Shown piece after piece: positions 1-12,765 of a stretch of 64,000 nt of DNA. The DNA lies in NCBI RefSeq assembly GCF_000264905.1, contig NW_006763133.1, positions 1,329,082 to 1,393,081 of the forward strand. Direction: 5' to 3'. Below the pieces are notes generated by a model, which ran no database searches, had not been told where the DNA came from, and worked only from the letters and a program-made list of their open reading frames with translations. The DNA comes from Stereum hirsutum FP-91666 SS1 (lineage: Eukaryota; Basidiomycota; Agaricomycetes; Russulales; Stereaceae). Position 1 is the first letter of the stretch, and each line of letters opens with the position of its first letter. The position numbers and the translations under genes are program-made.

Positions 1-129
1 TGATAAAGTCATAGAGACCGCCATGCAGCAACGAAGTACAGCTGGATTACAACACATCGAATAATCTCGACAGACTCATTCGTACATCTGCGTCCATATT
101 TAAGCTTCTTATCCAAGTCCTAATCCCAC

Positions 130-826
<697 letters not shown>

Positions 827-1035
827 CTTGTTGTAGTTGTAGTTGTGGTTGTGCGTGAAGTTGAAAGTTGATACAAGTCGCAAAGCGCTGACTTCGCCAC
901 AGGAACGGGTGCTGTGGCGTACGTAAACCCGATTTGTCTCGATTTTGACCCCGAACGCGACTTCAATTTTTGTTCACCGCGTTCCTCTCCTCAGCGCTCA
1001 GCCTCGCCACCCTCTCATCCTCCCCTTTGCGAATC

Positions 1036-3394
1036 ATGGCCAAGATAATCGAGCCACAAAACGAGGCGCAAGACGGCAACCTCGCCAGTACGTCCCCGTT
1101 TTCAAAACCAATTTTGATTTTGTTCTGACTGAATCCCATTGCTCTTCGTTCGTTATAGCCACCTACTCCCTCATATATACATTCCTCACCTCCAAATCAC
1201 ACCAAAAGGCGGCTGAAGCCCTCAAGAAAGCCGCCAAAGATACTGTCGTGCTCAAGGACGACGTTACGACCGCGGACCATCCATCCCTTGAGGTTATCGT
1301 GAAGGAATGGAAGGAACTCAAGGCGAAGACGTACGTACAGTCCAAAATCCAAAATATTTTACCTCCCTCTTTCGTATTCTGTCTTCGTACACCTCGAAGA
1401 TAACGTCAAATTCTGATATGTTTGTACGCATTTCTTTTTATGACAGTTCCACCAAGTCTGCGCCAACAAAAGTAGCAGTAGCAGTCACCGCTGCGTCGAG
1501 CTCGAGCTCAGACTCCAGCGACTCTTCGGACGAAGATTCGGATTCCGATGATTCCTGTACGTCCTTCGTCACTCATCATATAACCAACAACACTTTTGTA
1601 AACAACCTTCTTCCACTCGCAGCGTCCTCGTCCTCCGATTCCGACTCTGGTGCGTACGCCACATCTACTCTAACATCATCCTCCACCGCACCACATTCCC
1701 CTGCCTCTCAATCATAATCTTGTAATGCCTTTCGAGAACCCAATTCTGACCTACGCCCCCACCCCCTCTCCATCATCATCGAACAGACTCCCCCTCCCCC
1801 TCCGCCAAAAAACAACCTATCCCTCCTAAAACGCAAACACTCAAAGAGCCCGCAAAGCCCGCTACCACCCCGAAGCCCACGCCAAAGCCCACGCCAAAGG
1901 CTAAAACACCGGCGAGAGATTCGAGCCACACGCTTTCTTCTGGATCTGCCGCTGAGAAACCGGATTCTAGTGAGGAGTCGAGTTCGGGTTCTAGTTCGGA
2001 GGATAGTGAGAGTGAGAGTGAGAGCGAGAGCGAAGCTGAGGGTAAGGATGAGGGTAAGGTGGTTAAGGTGACGCCCGTGGAGAAGAAGGAGGCTGCGAAG
2101 GAGAAGGAGGTCGTGAAGACGAAGGCGGAGAAGGCGCAGAAGAAGACAGAGACAAAGAAAGCGACAAAGACCGCGTCTTCTTCGAGCTCGAGCTCTGACA
2201 CTGACTCTGATACCGATTCCGATTCTGACTCCTCCGCCTCGTCCACTAAGAAGACCACCACGAAGACCACCACAAAACCCGCCGCAGGTTCTGATTCCGA
2301 TTCCGACTCTTCGTCGTCATCGTCGTCCTCTTCCTCTGCCTCCTCTTCTGCATCATCCTCCGCGCCTACCAAGAAAACACCTGTGAAATCCACACCAGCC
2401 AAAACTAAAGGTGCCGCCACCACTACCACTACTTCTGCGGCCACCACCACCACCACGTCCACCCCCAAAACTAAAGCCAAGAAACCCGCCTCTTCCTCCT
2501 CTTCCTCTTCTTCCTCCTCGTCCTCCTCCTCCTCGGATTCCAGCTCTTCAGACTCCGACTCCGACTCCGAAAAGCCCACCGCAGGCGACAAACGCACCTC
2601 CAAAAAACAGCCGGTAGTCGTCACCACCAAGAAACGACGCACAGGAACCACCGAAGACGGTGAAGCGACGGCCACCGTCACCGCTACCACATCCACCTCC
2701 GCCACCTCCGCCCCCACCACCGCGGCCACTTCCGCCGTCACGTCCGCGTCGGTATCAGCATCAGTCACGCCAGTGCCGCAGAATGGGCGTGAAAGGAAGG
2801 TGAAGGGAGAGAGGAAGACGAATACGCCGTTTCAGAGGGTGAAGGTCGATCAGGTCGTTTTTCATGATGAGAGGTTGAAGGATAATACGTTCGAGTCGAG
2901 GGTGTGTGTTTTTTCCTTACTCTCCTTCTTTCTCCCCTTCTCCTTTTCCTCCTCCCCTTTCCTCCCCTCACCCCTCCGTCCCCTCCCTCCCCCTTCTCCA
3001 CAGCCCGTATCTATGTTGTATAATCTATAATGCTGACAATCTGACCGTCGTGTGCAAACTCTATCGGCCGTCGACAGAACGCGGACATGAACGATTATGG
3101 GGCGCGGGCGAGTAGCGATCTGATCGTGACGCGGGGCGACGGGTTCAGGAAGGAGAAGAATAAGAAGAAGAGGGGGAGTTATAAGGGTGGGGATATCACT
3201 GTGCGTTTCATCCTCTCTTCTTCTCCCTTCTCCCTTCTCCCCTTTCCCCTTTTCTATTTGACCCTTTACCCTTCACCCCTCCCTGACCTCCCTTTACGCT
3301 TGGATTGCCAAACTGACTGGTTTGACTTTTTCGGGGTCGGTTGTTTTTTTGTTATTATTAGATGAAAACGCATAGTTTCAAGTTCGACGATTGA
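1036..3394 (+). CDS. SRP40: SRP40/Nopp140-like nucleolar phosphoprotein
   Basis: Proteins of this family are nucleolar chaperones for box C/D and H/ACA snoRNPs. The first exons encode a short LisH-like segment (TYSLIYTFLTSKSHQKAAEAL). A long low-complexity middle follows, alternating runs of Ser/Asp/Glu (probable casein kinase 2 sites) with Lys/Pro/Thr/Ala blocks, as in Nopp140. The C-terminal exons carry the conserved SRP40 domain: TPFQRVKVDQVVF, then DMNDYGARASSDL, RGDGFRKEKNKKKRGSYKGG and a short last exon MKTHSFKFDD before the stop. At least six introns are needed. The longest is 2902-3077, an unusually pyrimidine-rich stretch. Composition bias also produces a long antisense open frame, which is not a gene. 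Function is inferred from domain order and composition. Confidence 0.88.
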
Positions 3395-3807
3395 GAGGCG
3401 AGATCGATAGCTAGAGGGGAGGATCTCGAGAGTTCAAGTCGCTCATTGGCTTGGTGACGAGGAGGTGAAATGTGCAGAGGGTTGGGTTACTATTATATCT
3501 TGAGATTTATCTGGGCTTTATGGTCGCTTTCTTCCTTCTTTCTTGAAACAAGAATCGTCTTCTTGCGCGTTGAGGTCTTCATTCGCGAATACATGCAGAA
3601 TCTACATACTGCATTTTCGTGGTCTTGTGAATAAGCCCCCTCGGTGTCTGAAACTTGTATCGACTTGGGTCAAAATCGAACACTCAAACATCGCGAGTAG
3701 AAGGTCACGTCGTGCTGCGCCACCATTTATGTAGCACACGAAAGCAAGTCATACAACAGCAAACGCCAGACCCGAATCGCAAGCAACCCGACCTACAGAG
3801 AGAGGGT
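3395..3807. other. Convergent intergenic spacer
   Basis: About 410 bp between the stop codons of the SRP40-like gene and BRX1, which point towards each other. It should hold both 3' untranslated regions. No conserved reading frame or repeat was recognised. Confidence 0.5.
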
Positions 3808-5103
3808 TCAAGCAAAGACCTTCGAGACCGCCAACTCATCCTCCGGTAATGCCCTCGCCACCTTCCTGTCCGTCCTCTCCTCCTTCGCCTGTCTCCTGTC
3901 CTTATACCGCTCACCCTTCTCTCTCCTCATCGCTGTTCTCACTACAGTCGGTGATACGAATTCTACAAAGGAAGTCACCACGATAGTTCAAGTCAGGAAA
4001 GCGTCGGGAAAGAAGAACAAGGAAGAAAGGCGTACCAGGGTTCGAGAAAACCGTCGCGCCGCTAAACGCGCCTTCGAATATCCGGATCGGCGTCAGCACG
4101 AACCTGGGCCCGATCTCGACGAGGGAGGTCTGTGGGGGCCCGTTAGGCTGTAATGGGTCCTTTTCGATGATCTGCAAAGTAAGATGCGTCAGTGTGTTGG
4201 CTAGTTGACGGCAGAGGTGAACTCGCGTACCTGGAAGTTGCGGAACCAGATTTTGTTGTCGAGTAACGAGAAGGTGAGAATGTGGTCGATGAACGGCTTC
4301 GCCTTGCGTGCTTGAGGAGGCACACCGAATATCTGCATCCACACAGTGCCATCCCGCCATAAAATAGAAACTCAGCCCATCTCGCCACCAGGGAAACAAG
4401 GAACAAAGGGGTCACTCACATGCGTGAACATCTCCTTAATCAACCTCCCCCACTCCGTCTCCTCGAAGCCCCCACAGAAGCTCAACAGCCCTCTACTCCC
4501 CTTCAGACAGTTTCCGGTCATTTTCAGTTCGTCCATCGTGTGCACGTTTTGGACGTGCATCTTCACCGAGGGCCCGTTGGGCGTTTTGGCCGCCCAGAGG
4601 TAGAGGTCCTCGTGCCGACGGGCTTCGAAGTAGAGGGTATTGTTGCAGTTGTGGAGGTCTGCGAGTTCGGGGAGGAGGGAGAGTTGGTTTTTGGAGTCGA
4701 GTTTTGAGTCTGGTGTGGTCGCAGGGGTGAGGCATGGAGTACAACGAGTGATTGTGTTTCGTCGTTATACAGATACATAGGTGCAAAGGTAGAAAACTAT
4801 GGTCAGAGCCTGACCAAGGAAAAGACGACCAACGAACTCACCCTTTTTAACGTGCGGCAAAAGCGCCTCCAAATCATTCATGAGGTGCCTCATCCGATGC
4901 GTGATGCCTCTCGACGAGAGCAACAACACCCTCTGCTTATTCCTCTTCACCTTCTTCACGACCTTTCCCTCTCCTTCCTCCTCACCCACTCCGTTGACAG
5001 TGGTAGACATGGGGACATCACCGTCAACATCAAGATCGTCCGCCTTGCGCTTGCCTTGACGTTTTGATTCGTTGACTTTTTGAGCTTTGAGAATGGAGGC
5101 CAT
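3808..5103 (-). CDS. BRX1: Ribosome biogenesis protein BRX1 (Brix domain)
   Basis: BRX1 is a nucleolar factor for 27S pre-rRNA processing and 60S subunit assembly. The first exon has a basic, acidic-patched N-terminus followed by VLLLSSRGITHRMRHLMNDL, the opening of the Brix domain. Later exons give DLHNCNNTLYFEARRHEDLY and KTPNGPSVKMHVQNVHTMDE. Next come the FGVP motif, FIDHILTFSLLDNKIWFRNF and GPRFVLTPIRIFEGAFSG. The last exon begins EFVSPTVVRTAMRREKGERY and ends PEDELAVSKVFA. Five or more exons are joined by canonical sites. Start ATG is at 5103. It is divergent from the NTPase gene, with 297 bp between start codons. Identification is firm because motif order is complete. Confidence 0.95.
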
Positions 5104-5400
5104 GAGCGTGTCTGTTTATAGTGCGTGCTTTCGGCCCAGGAGATAATGTGAGGAAGATACTAGCCGGAGAACGAAGTAACTGGGAGGAAAGGAAACGAGC
5201 TGCAAGTCAAGCTTTCGCGACCCGAACGCTCGGCCCTCAAACTTTTTGCTTATATAATTTGCCGCATATGGCCGTTGCCAGATCGAGAAACAGGTTCGAG
5301 CCGTTTACAACTCCGCTTCTCAACGAACCACCATCACCCCTCTCCTCACACCTCTGGTCCCCCTTTTCGCAATCTTCATCTCTGGTTCGCATACAAGGAC

Positions 5401-8400
5401 ATGGTTTCTCACAGCAGTGCCTCTACCGAGAGCGCTAGCTCCAATGATACTGTAAGGCCGCTCAACGCAGAAATTTCGGACTCGGAGCAGGCTGAACAGG
5501 ATGTGTCCCGCTGGCTGCAAACTTCTAATCCCAACGTCCAAAAACTCTACAATCTAGCACTGAATGTCACGAATCACAGCCGCTCCAATGGCCATAAGAT
5601 TCTGGAAGCTCTGGTTGGCGATGTGCAGGTATTGCTCACTCGTGAACGGCTCGCGGAACGTACTCCACCTCCAAAACTCGAGTCCGCTCTCTTTCTCGAT
5701 GGGGAACCGAGACGAATAAGGGTGGATTCTTGTGACATATTCCTTAATAACCGCGACTCCTCAGCGAGGTTCTTGCTCCTCGCGTGCGGTATGTTTCTGC
5801 TTTCGTACATCACACGCCGGAATAAGAGGACGGGCGGCTGACTCGAGCGTTCATAGAGCGCGATGAGTCTTTGAAGACGAAAAATTGGCAAGTCTCCGTG
5901 TAAGTCACGATAAGTCATATATTCTGTAGGAATACTGACGTCCAACGTCGCTCTTTTTACAGGCAGGAACAAGCATACCTGCTCGAGTGGGGTTTCAGTC
6001 AGCCCTACGTCGGAGACGCACTGGAGCGGTTTCTAGAAGTCGTGCACCATTGCCACGAGGAATATGACCCGAAACAACATTACGGTCGAGTCATCCCCAT
6101 CTTGCAATCTAGTGCATGCGGCAAATCACGTCTAATCAAGGAGCTCGCGAAGCAGGTCAGTGTCTCACTACTTCAAGAGTCAAGATTCGGTCTATGTTCT
6201 AGCAACGATGTAATGCTTTCCCGCAAAATATATATATATCATTCCTCCTAGGAATGCCTCATCAGCGTTTGTTTTCGAGACAACCTTGATCCCACTTCTG
6301 GCTGGCCTCCCGGTGATATGGCCGCGAAAGCGTTCTTCGATGACCACTGCGACGGCGACTATATGGTATTTACTAGTTTCAGGATTCCATTCTTGGGGGA
6401 CTGCGAGCTCATCGGGACATGTTGGTGATTCAGGGTGAAGAACTCGCGGCCGCCTTCTTAGGAGCATTCGCCGAGGTTGCTGCCGAAACAATGGACCTCA
6501 CCGCCGCCACCGCACTGGCCAATTGGGACTATGTTCTACCTGGATCCAGACAACAAGACGTGCGAGGACAGTACATGCAAAGGGTCACGGAGCGTGCGAA
6601 TCACAAGTTAGAGAGTCGTAAGGCGTGGCTAAAGCAGGAACGGGCATGGATGGCTGGTGTTAAGCCTACCGCGCCTCGCTCGACCTCTTCCCGTTCCTCT
6701 ACACCTTCTACCGAACAGAATCGATCACGCTCTCCAAACTGGCACAAGAAGCTCGTCACCGAGTTCTGTGCCGAAGGCTTTGAAGCATTGAACGACAACG
6801 TTTCCGCTCTTGAACGAAGTCGGTTCTTCATTGCTATAGACGAGTGTAGTGCGCTTGGCGAGGGCTCCGACGCTGTGACGCTCCCTATCAATCGCATCTC
6901 ACTCCATGCTATGCAACGGATATTGAATGCGGTGGACTCACTCAGCATCAAAATCGAGATCTGGTTTCTGCTCCTCGATACGAACTACAAACCCTTCCTG
7001 CAAGGGCCGTCGAACACACATGCCGAGTCTCTCGGTCCAACAAAGCCGCTAACGTTCCTGTGCCCATTCGTCTATCTCGGGTTCAACCAGATGGCGCGTC
7101 ACATATCGGTCAACATCGCAAGGGAGGTCTTAGGTACTGATCATCTTCGAATGTTTGGTCGCCCGGTCAGTTTTCTAGAAACCTCCCTGTTGCTTTACTC
7201 TACCCATACCTTGACATCTGGTCCATACAGTATTGGTCTACGTTGAACGCCAAGGACGTCATGGACATGGCGAGAGAGAAGTTGTTCTACGTGCGCAGGG
7301 GGGCTCCGATCTTCGACCACGAAAATCAACATCACGTCTTTGCCGCCTTCGCCTCACGCGTCGCCCTCGAGCTCGCCGACAACGAGACCGCCAGACGACT
7401 CGCGGTCGAAGCAGTCAGCGATCATATGCGCATGGTCGTCTCCATTCTTGGGGACAAAATGAAGACGGAAGCACCATCGGAGCCAGTGCTCGCCCTCGCT
7501 GCAGCCGTCGCACTGACTGAGAACATGGAAGGCTATCGGGAGGCGCTGGCGTATCTCTTCGACGAGCTAATCCTCGAGGGCGTGATCCTCGACCGCGGCG
7601 CTCAAGGTGAGCTCTGTACTCGCCTCCTGCTCATCCTCGCCAGGGACCAGGCCGCCATGTCCGTCCACGACGGAAGATTCATGGACGCCAGCTTGACACA
7701 CATTCTTCCGATCACGCTCGCCGACTTCCTCGAGACTCTCGTTGGACCCGACTATGGTTGTCCCGACGAACAGTCGAAGGAGACCGTCGCAGAACTTCGC
7801 AAGCTCTCTCATGGACTAGCCGTTCACTGGACGCACTTCCATGTTCTCAAGAAGCCGCTAGACGAAATACCGATTGCCATGCTGGAGTGGGCCTTCTTCG
7901 CCGGTGCCGCGCTTCAATGCGCACAGAACCAGGAGAATATCGACTTGCTTCTTCCCACATACTCTGGTCCCCTCGACGAGCCGTACAGTTCTGACTACTT
8001 GGGTGCTGCTGGAGTGAAGGCGATTGCTCAGGAAGGTGCTCAGTCGCCGAAGGTTGGAGAGGGTCTCACCATACCACCTATAGTCGTCGAGCGCGAGGGG
8101 AGAAAGACACGCGTCAAAAAGAAAACAATCGTCATCCTCATGGACTTTGGCGCAAACCCCAGCAACGAGCGCAAGGTCCAGTCAACACGGCGCGCGGCCA
8201 CGACTCCGTACGATGACCAGAGTTTGACAGAGAATCAGAGAGAGGCAACCTGGAGAGGGTATTGCGATACAGCATCAGGTGACGAACCAGAGCCGGAAAA
8301 CTTCTTCTTGTGCATCCGCGGTCGGGGTCCAGAGACGTATCCCGTCATGAAGGGTTTCGAGGAGGAGTTTCGCGCGCTTTTCGACCATCGCTTGTCCACT

Positions 8401-8484
8401 TCTCTTCCAGTTCCGTATACTGAGATGGAGGCGAAGATGGAGGAGATGATGGATCCATTCCAGTTTTCGGCCGAAGAGGCGTAG
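5401..8484 (+). CDS. P-loop NTPase of an agaric-expanded family, function unknown
   Basis: Six exons (5401-5788, 5857-5899, 5963-6155, 6252-6365, 6434-7165, 7231-8484) give 907 residues with no frame break. A nucleotide-binding motif, PILQSSACGKSRLIKEL, lies near residues 190-206, with GKS at 197-199. It is followed by CFRDNLDPTSGWPPGD, which resembles the post-P-loop ICLR..GYPP segment I remember from large Agaricomycete protein families. A Walker B strand, RFFIAIDECSALGEG, puts Asp-Glu at 382-383. The usual first glycine of the P-loop is Gln here. The C-terminal half is mostly helical with no recognised domain and ends in an acidic tail. There is no signal peptide or membrane segment. A STAND-like or Crinkler-related NTPase is possible; the cellular role is unknown. 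Confidence 0.75.
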
Positions 8485-9437
8485 ATGCCAGTGATTGATT
8501 CTGTGGTCCGGCTTCAATTTTTGATGGTTTCTGTGTCGTGAAATATCAATGCGCCCCTACTTGGTTGCTTTCGCATCCCATCGACTACAGCAACCGTCAA
8601 AGGAAGTGCATTGCCGTCGGACACAGCAAGACCCCAAGAGACCTACCGAGCTACCCGGGCCTACCGACTCCCAAAAACCAGTCACGGTCAATTTGCCACA
8701 GCGCCACAACCCAAATCGGAGAATCGGAGAATAAATAGAGCAAAAACTCTGCTAGACGAATAGACGGGCTCGATATACGACAGCCTACTCATACTACTGA
8801 ATTTGATGTCGTCGAACCGTTCTAGCCTCTAGCAGAATTGTCCCGTAGTGCGACTACGAGTATCAAGTATCAGTACCACGACACAAACAGGAGTAGAAAG
8901 ACGAAGACGAAGAATCAAAAGGTCGACCTGGTAAGTAGTACGCATATACCACACATCAATAAGACGGCACGGCAAGTAGGTAAGTGACTTTATACGGATG
9001 TATGTACGTGTATGTACCTGCCAGCAGCTTGAAAGCGAAGCACGAGTACGATATGGAGGAGCAAGAAGAATAATCACAGGAAAGCACAAGAAGGAACGGT
9101 CCGGAGTCCATCGATCATCAGCGGCGTCGGATACGAGCAGAAGGAACGAAAATGAGATGGAGGTTCGCAGAGGAAGGTAGCGCAAAGCTGGAGCGATATA
9201 AACAAAAGGAATAGTAATGATCGGTGAACTATAAGCAGGATTAAAAACGAAAAAGGGAGTGCCAGCGTGGGCAGGTATGAGGGATGTGGCAATGGGGCCG
9301 CATCGTTTGTGATGTTTGTTAGGTCGATTGAGACCGATTCTTGGATATGATATTTGGTGCGCTGTGGAAGTGAGTGATAGTTTGTGGTGGCTTCGTCGAC
9401 CAGCCGAAGCGAGAGGATCTCTTAAGTGTCGAGCAAT
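8485..9437. other. Convergent intergenic region, no gene seen
   Basis: This 950 bp lies between the NTPase stop and the exchanger stop on the other strand. Short open frames here lack conserved motifs or codon bias. It probably holds the two 3' untranslated regions and terminators. Confidence 0.5.
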
Positions 9438-11750
9438 TTATCCCGAGACCCAGACTATTGTAAAGAAAAAAGTTTCAGTGGTGCAGGGAGGCAAGGATAG
9501 AAAGATACGCACAAGCGATAGCGATAATGAGATACAAAACGATCAACATCAAGCCTTCCATATAGTTCGACCTCCCATCTTGGATGAGAAGGTTAACGAG
9601 CAGGACGGAGACGAAGAACACGACGGTCTGCGTTACAGTAGTATGAAAGATCATCAGCTAATGCTCACTGCTACGAAGGAATGTGATCATAGAGTACGCA
9701 CCTCGAAGTTGGCGAAGAAGAGGGTGAGCTCGTGGCCCGAACTATGCAAGAGGAGAGGTAAGTAAATCGAAGCACCAGTCGAACAACGGAGACCGACGTA
9801 CATCCAGCCAACAATGACCAAGAGCGGAACGACAAACGTCGCCAATTGCTACAATACCTCAGGTCAGCATTATGTTTAAACCGGCCACAACGAAACCACG
9901 TACGATCGAACTGCCCACACAGACACCGATTGTGAGCTCCATTTTGTTCTTCATGGCCATCCAGACAGAGGTGACGTGCTCCGCTGCGTTAGCCTGCAAA
10001 AAGATACGACGGTGGTTAGCCAGAGCAAAATGAACATTACCTGACTGCGGGAGAGGAGAGCAGATGGACGTACGACGATGGGAAGAAGGATAAGACCGAT
10101 GAACGGCTTGGGGATACTATATCTGTCCGCGGTCTCTTCGATGGAAGCAACGACTGTCGAATGGTAGATGAGTATTTACTTCCTCTCGTAAACTACGATC
10201 AATATTATACTTACGGATGTCAGCAACGAACGAAGTAATAATCGTCACGCTCAACAAGCTATACAAAATCACATTCACGAACACCATCAGAACAGCAGAG
10301 AAAAGAATGAATAGGATAAAAACACGCACGCAACGCCAGCAGCCACAACGCTCATCTTCGGAATCTCCTCCTCTTCCTCCGCTTCGTCCTCCGCTTGAGC
10401 TTGAACACCAGCAGGAGACAGAGTTCCATTCTCTTCGTCAGTGGGGGCCGCCGGAGCCTTCTTAACCTGAGGCTGGAAGAGTCGGTGGTGGGTCTTCAAC
10501 TATTATCCCACGCCACACATACGCCACATACGCCACATCGCCAGCACCACAATCACGTCACAGACACGACATTAGTGTTTATACTGAATATTGCCAGGAA
10601 AGGGTATACGTACCTGGAAGACCAAGTACGCGACATAAGTCGCCAAAAGCAAGAGCGCTGTTCCCCTCGAGATCGTCAACAGACCCTTCTGGCCCACCTT
10701 ATCGAGGTCGTGGACTTGTTGCATGGGCGAGACCATATCAGAAGTGGAATTGGTAGACGGGATGACTGAGTACTCGTCGTCCGGGTTGGTATCGACGCGG
10801 GCAGAGTGGTACGCTGCGGGAATAATCAGGGCTGAAGGGTGTTGTGTTAGATAGGGTGCAGATGATAAGAGAGCGGGAACAGGGAAAACGTACTGATACA
10901 GGCGAGAGTCATGAGCTGAACGGGGTGTTAGTTTTATCTTTGAATGTGCTGATAAGAAGGGAGCGTACAGAGGCAGAACTGGATCCAACAGGAAGATGGT
11001 TCAATACAGAATGGGCCTATGAAGACGTGCGGGAACATACGTCTGAGCAGCGGTGACCTGGAAGACATTCTCGCTATGGTAGAGTCCTCCAGCAAAGAAA
11101 GAACATCCCAAGACGAGAAGAATGTTTGACAAGATGGAGCCGAGAAGCTATACGTGCTCTGCATCAGCGCCTGGGCTCCATTACAACGAGAAACCATCAG
11201 TACCGAGGTTTGAACAATCTGAATTTGATCTATGAAACCGCAGAGATGAGCGTAATGCACAGGAGATGGGTGAAACAGGAGAAAAACGGTGACCGACCTT
11301 GCAAAAGGGCGCTGATTCCGACAATAATTTCGACAGCGTTTCCGAAGGTAGCGTTGAGCAGGCCCGCAAGAGTCTGCCCAAGCTTCATAGACATCTGCTC
11401 CGTGGCCTCACCGAGCAACTACGGATAACCAGAGCCCACGCTATCATTATTTCACCCACGTACAAGCCAAAACAGTTACATACTTTTGCGAGGGGCATGA
11501 TGGCGAGAAAGCTGAAACTGAAGCGGAGAGCAGCATCCCAGTCGAGGACATGTGCGACGACAGCGAGAGGAGTGAGGATAAGAAGGACGTTGAACCAGGA
11601 GCCAAAGAAGAAGAATTTGAAGGAGGCCAGCCAGCCCGGTTCGCCTTCTGCTTTGACGAGTTTCACGACGCGTTGAAAGAACGAGAGGCGGGTGGCTGGA
11701 TGGCCATTGCCGTTGTGTGTGAGGAGGGGGTCTCGTTCTGAAGGCGACAT
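9438..11750 (-). CDS. VCX1: Vacuolar Ca2+/H+ exchanger, CAX family
   Basis: CAX proteins pump cytosolic Ca2+ into the vacuole using the proton gradient. Exon 1 starts MSPSERDPLLTHNGNG, with a cytosolic tail, then a membrane segment (FNVLLILTPLAVVAHVL). The first signature loop follows as LLGEATEQMSMKLGQTLAG and LLNATFGNAVEIIVGISALL. Later exons give LLGSILSNILLVLGCSFFAG, LMTLACITLIIPAAYH, an acidic Glu-rich loop, and the second signature: SVTIITSFVADI, then LVASIEETADRYSIPKPFIG and ANAAEHVTSVWMAMKNKMEL. Helices QLATFVVPLLVIVGWM and LMLIVLYLIIAIAFWV end with SG and a stop at 9438. About 14 exons are required, one only 10 nt long (10969-10978). Ion specificity is inferred from the family. Confidence 0.93.
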
Positions 11751-12503
11751 TGGAGATGAGAGAGCGAAAGGGAGAGTCTACAAGTGGGTGGAAGTATGGG
11801 ACAGGATGTGCTGCGAGCTGAGTTGAATATGACCCGCACAATTCTTGGCTGTGGCTGTACTCCGCAAGCGCGTCATCCGCGTCCAACACAAGACACACGC
11901 TCTGCACTCAACTACACTCTTTGTCCCTCCTGTCAGCACCCTGCCCTGCTTGTCCATCCTATCCACCAACACTTATCTCAGCGCCTGTCCCCATGTCAGC
12001 AGTTCCTCCGTATGCTATGTTCATATCCTCCTATAGCCCAAGGCAATGTCCTAGCTTCTCAGGAGATACGCCTACGGAAACGCTTGGTCCCACGGGACAT
12101 AAATTTTAGCCCATTGAGATCGGCGGAACGTTCGTAAGGAACTGGCAGGCAGAGATTATGGCAGGAGTATGCGCACAGCCCTCGGGACACGACCTGGGGT
12201 GACACGGCGACTCGCAAGCAGTAGCGTCCATCCTCTTTTCTGTCGTCTAGTTTTAATCTCTGAAATGAGGATGAGGGATTGCCAAACGCTGTAGCTTGGC
12301 ATGGACAGAGAAAAACGAGGCGGTAACAATCTTATCGGAACACAATTGACGAGCGCGCACGGGGGTCATGCAGAGGTCGTGGCTGGAAGAGCTGAATTGG
12401 CTCACTTGGAGGTGAAGTTAAGCGGGAGAATTACTACGGAATTTATTGCGTAAGACTCGCAAGTAAGCAAGAAAAAGATCATAGCGGATACGATATGTTC
12501 AGG
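11751..12503. other. Upstream region of the Ca2+/H+ exchanger
   Basis: About 750 bp between the exchanger start codon and the 3' end of the tRNA gene, both on the minus strand. It should contain the exchanger promoter and 5' leader. No conserved coding frame was found. Confidence 0.45.
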
Positions 12504-12585
12504 CGACGCCAGCAGGATTTGAACCTGCGCTCCCATAGGGAAACAGATTTCTAATCTGTCGCCGTAACCACTTGGCTATAGCGCC
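12504..12585 (-). tRNA. tRNA-Ser (anticodon AGA)
   Basis: On the minus strand the 82 nt fold into a class II tRNA. The acceptor stem GGCGCTA pairs with TGGCGTC through seven positions, including two G-U pairs, and the discriminator base is G. The D arm contains AGCCAAGTGGTTA. The anticodon arm ACAGA-TTAGAAA-TCTGT places AGA at positions 34-36, reading UCU serine codons. A long variable arm (TCCCTATGGGA) and a T arm with GGTTCAAATCC follow. No intron interrupts the anticodon loop. The body resembles yeast tRNA-Ser(AGA). Confidence 0.96.
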
Positions 12586-12765
12586 TTAACGTTGAACTTA
12601 TTCATAATATCATCATCCGTAAATACTCTACGTCAACGTGCGAAGCCCTCGCCACTCATTCGCCACTTTGGCCGCTTTTCTTCCGCGTCCATGAGCAGGC
12701 ATTCCTCTTCCCCGTCCACTGCAGCAGCGCACTAACGCCTCGTCGTCTGTGCCAGGGAAGCGAGT

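Noticed and set aside
1776..2768. 330-codon open frame on the minus strand
   Set aside because: It is antisense to the Ser/Asp/Lys-rich repeats of the SRP40-like gene; the composition bias removes stop codons. The plus-strand frame has the conserved SRP40 C-terminus.
9316..9765. 149-codon plus-strand frame
   Set aside because: It is antisense to the last exons of the Ca2+/H+ exchanger, whose splice sites and membrane motifs are clear.
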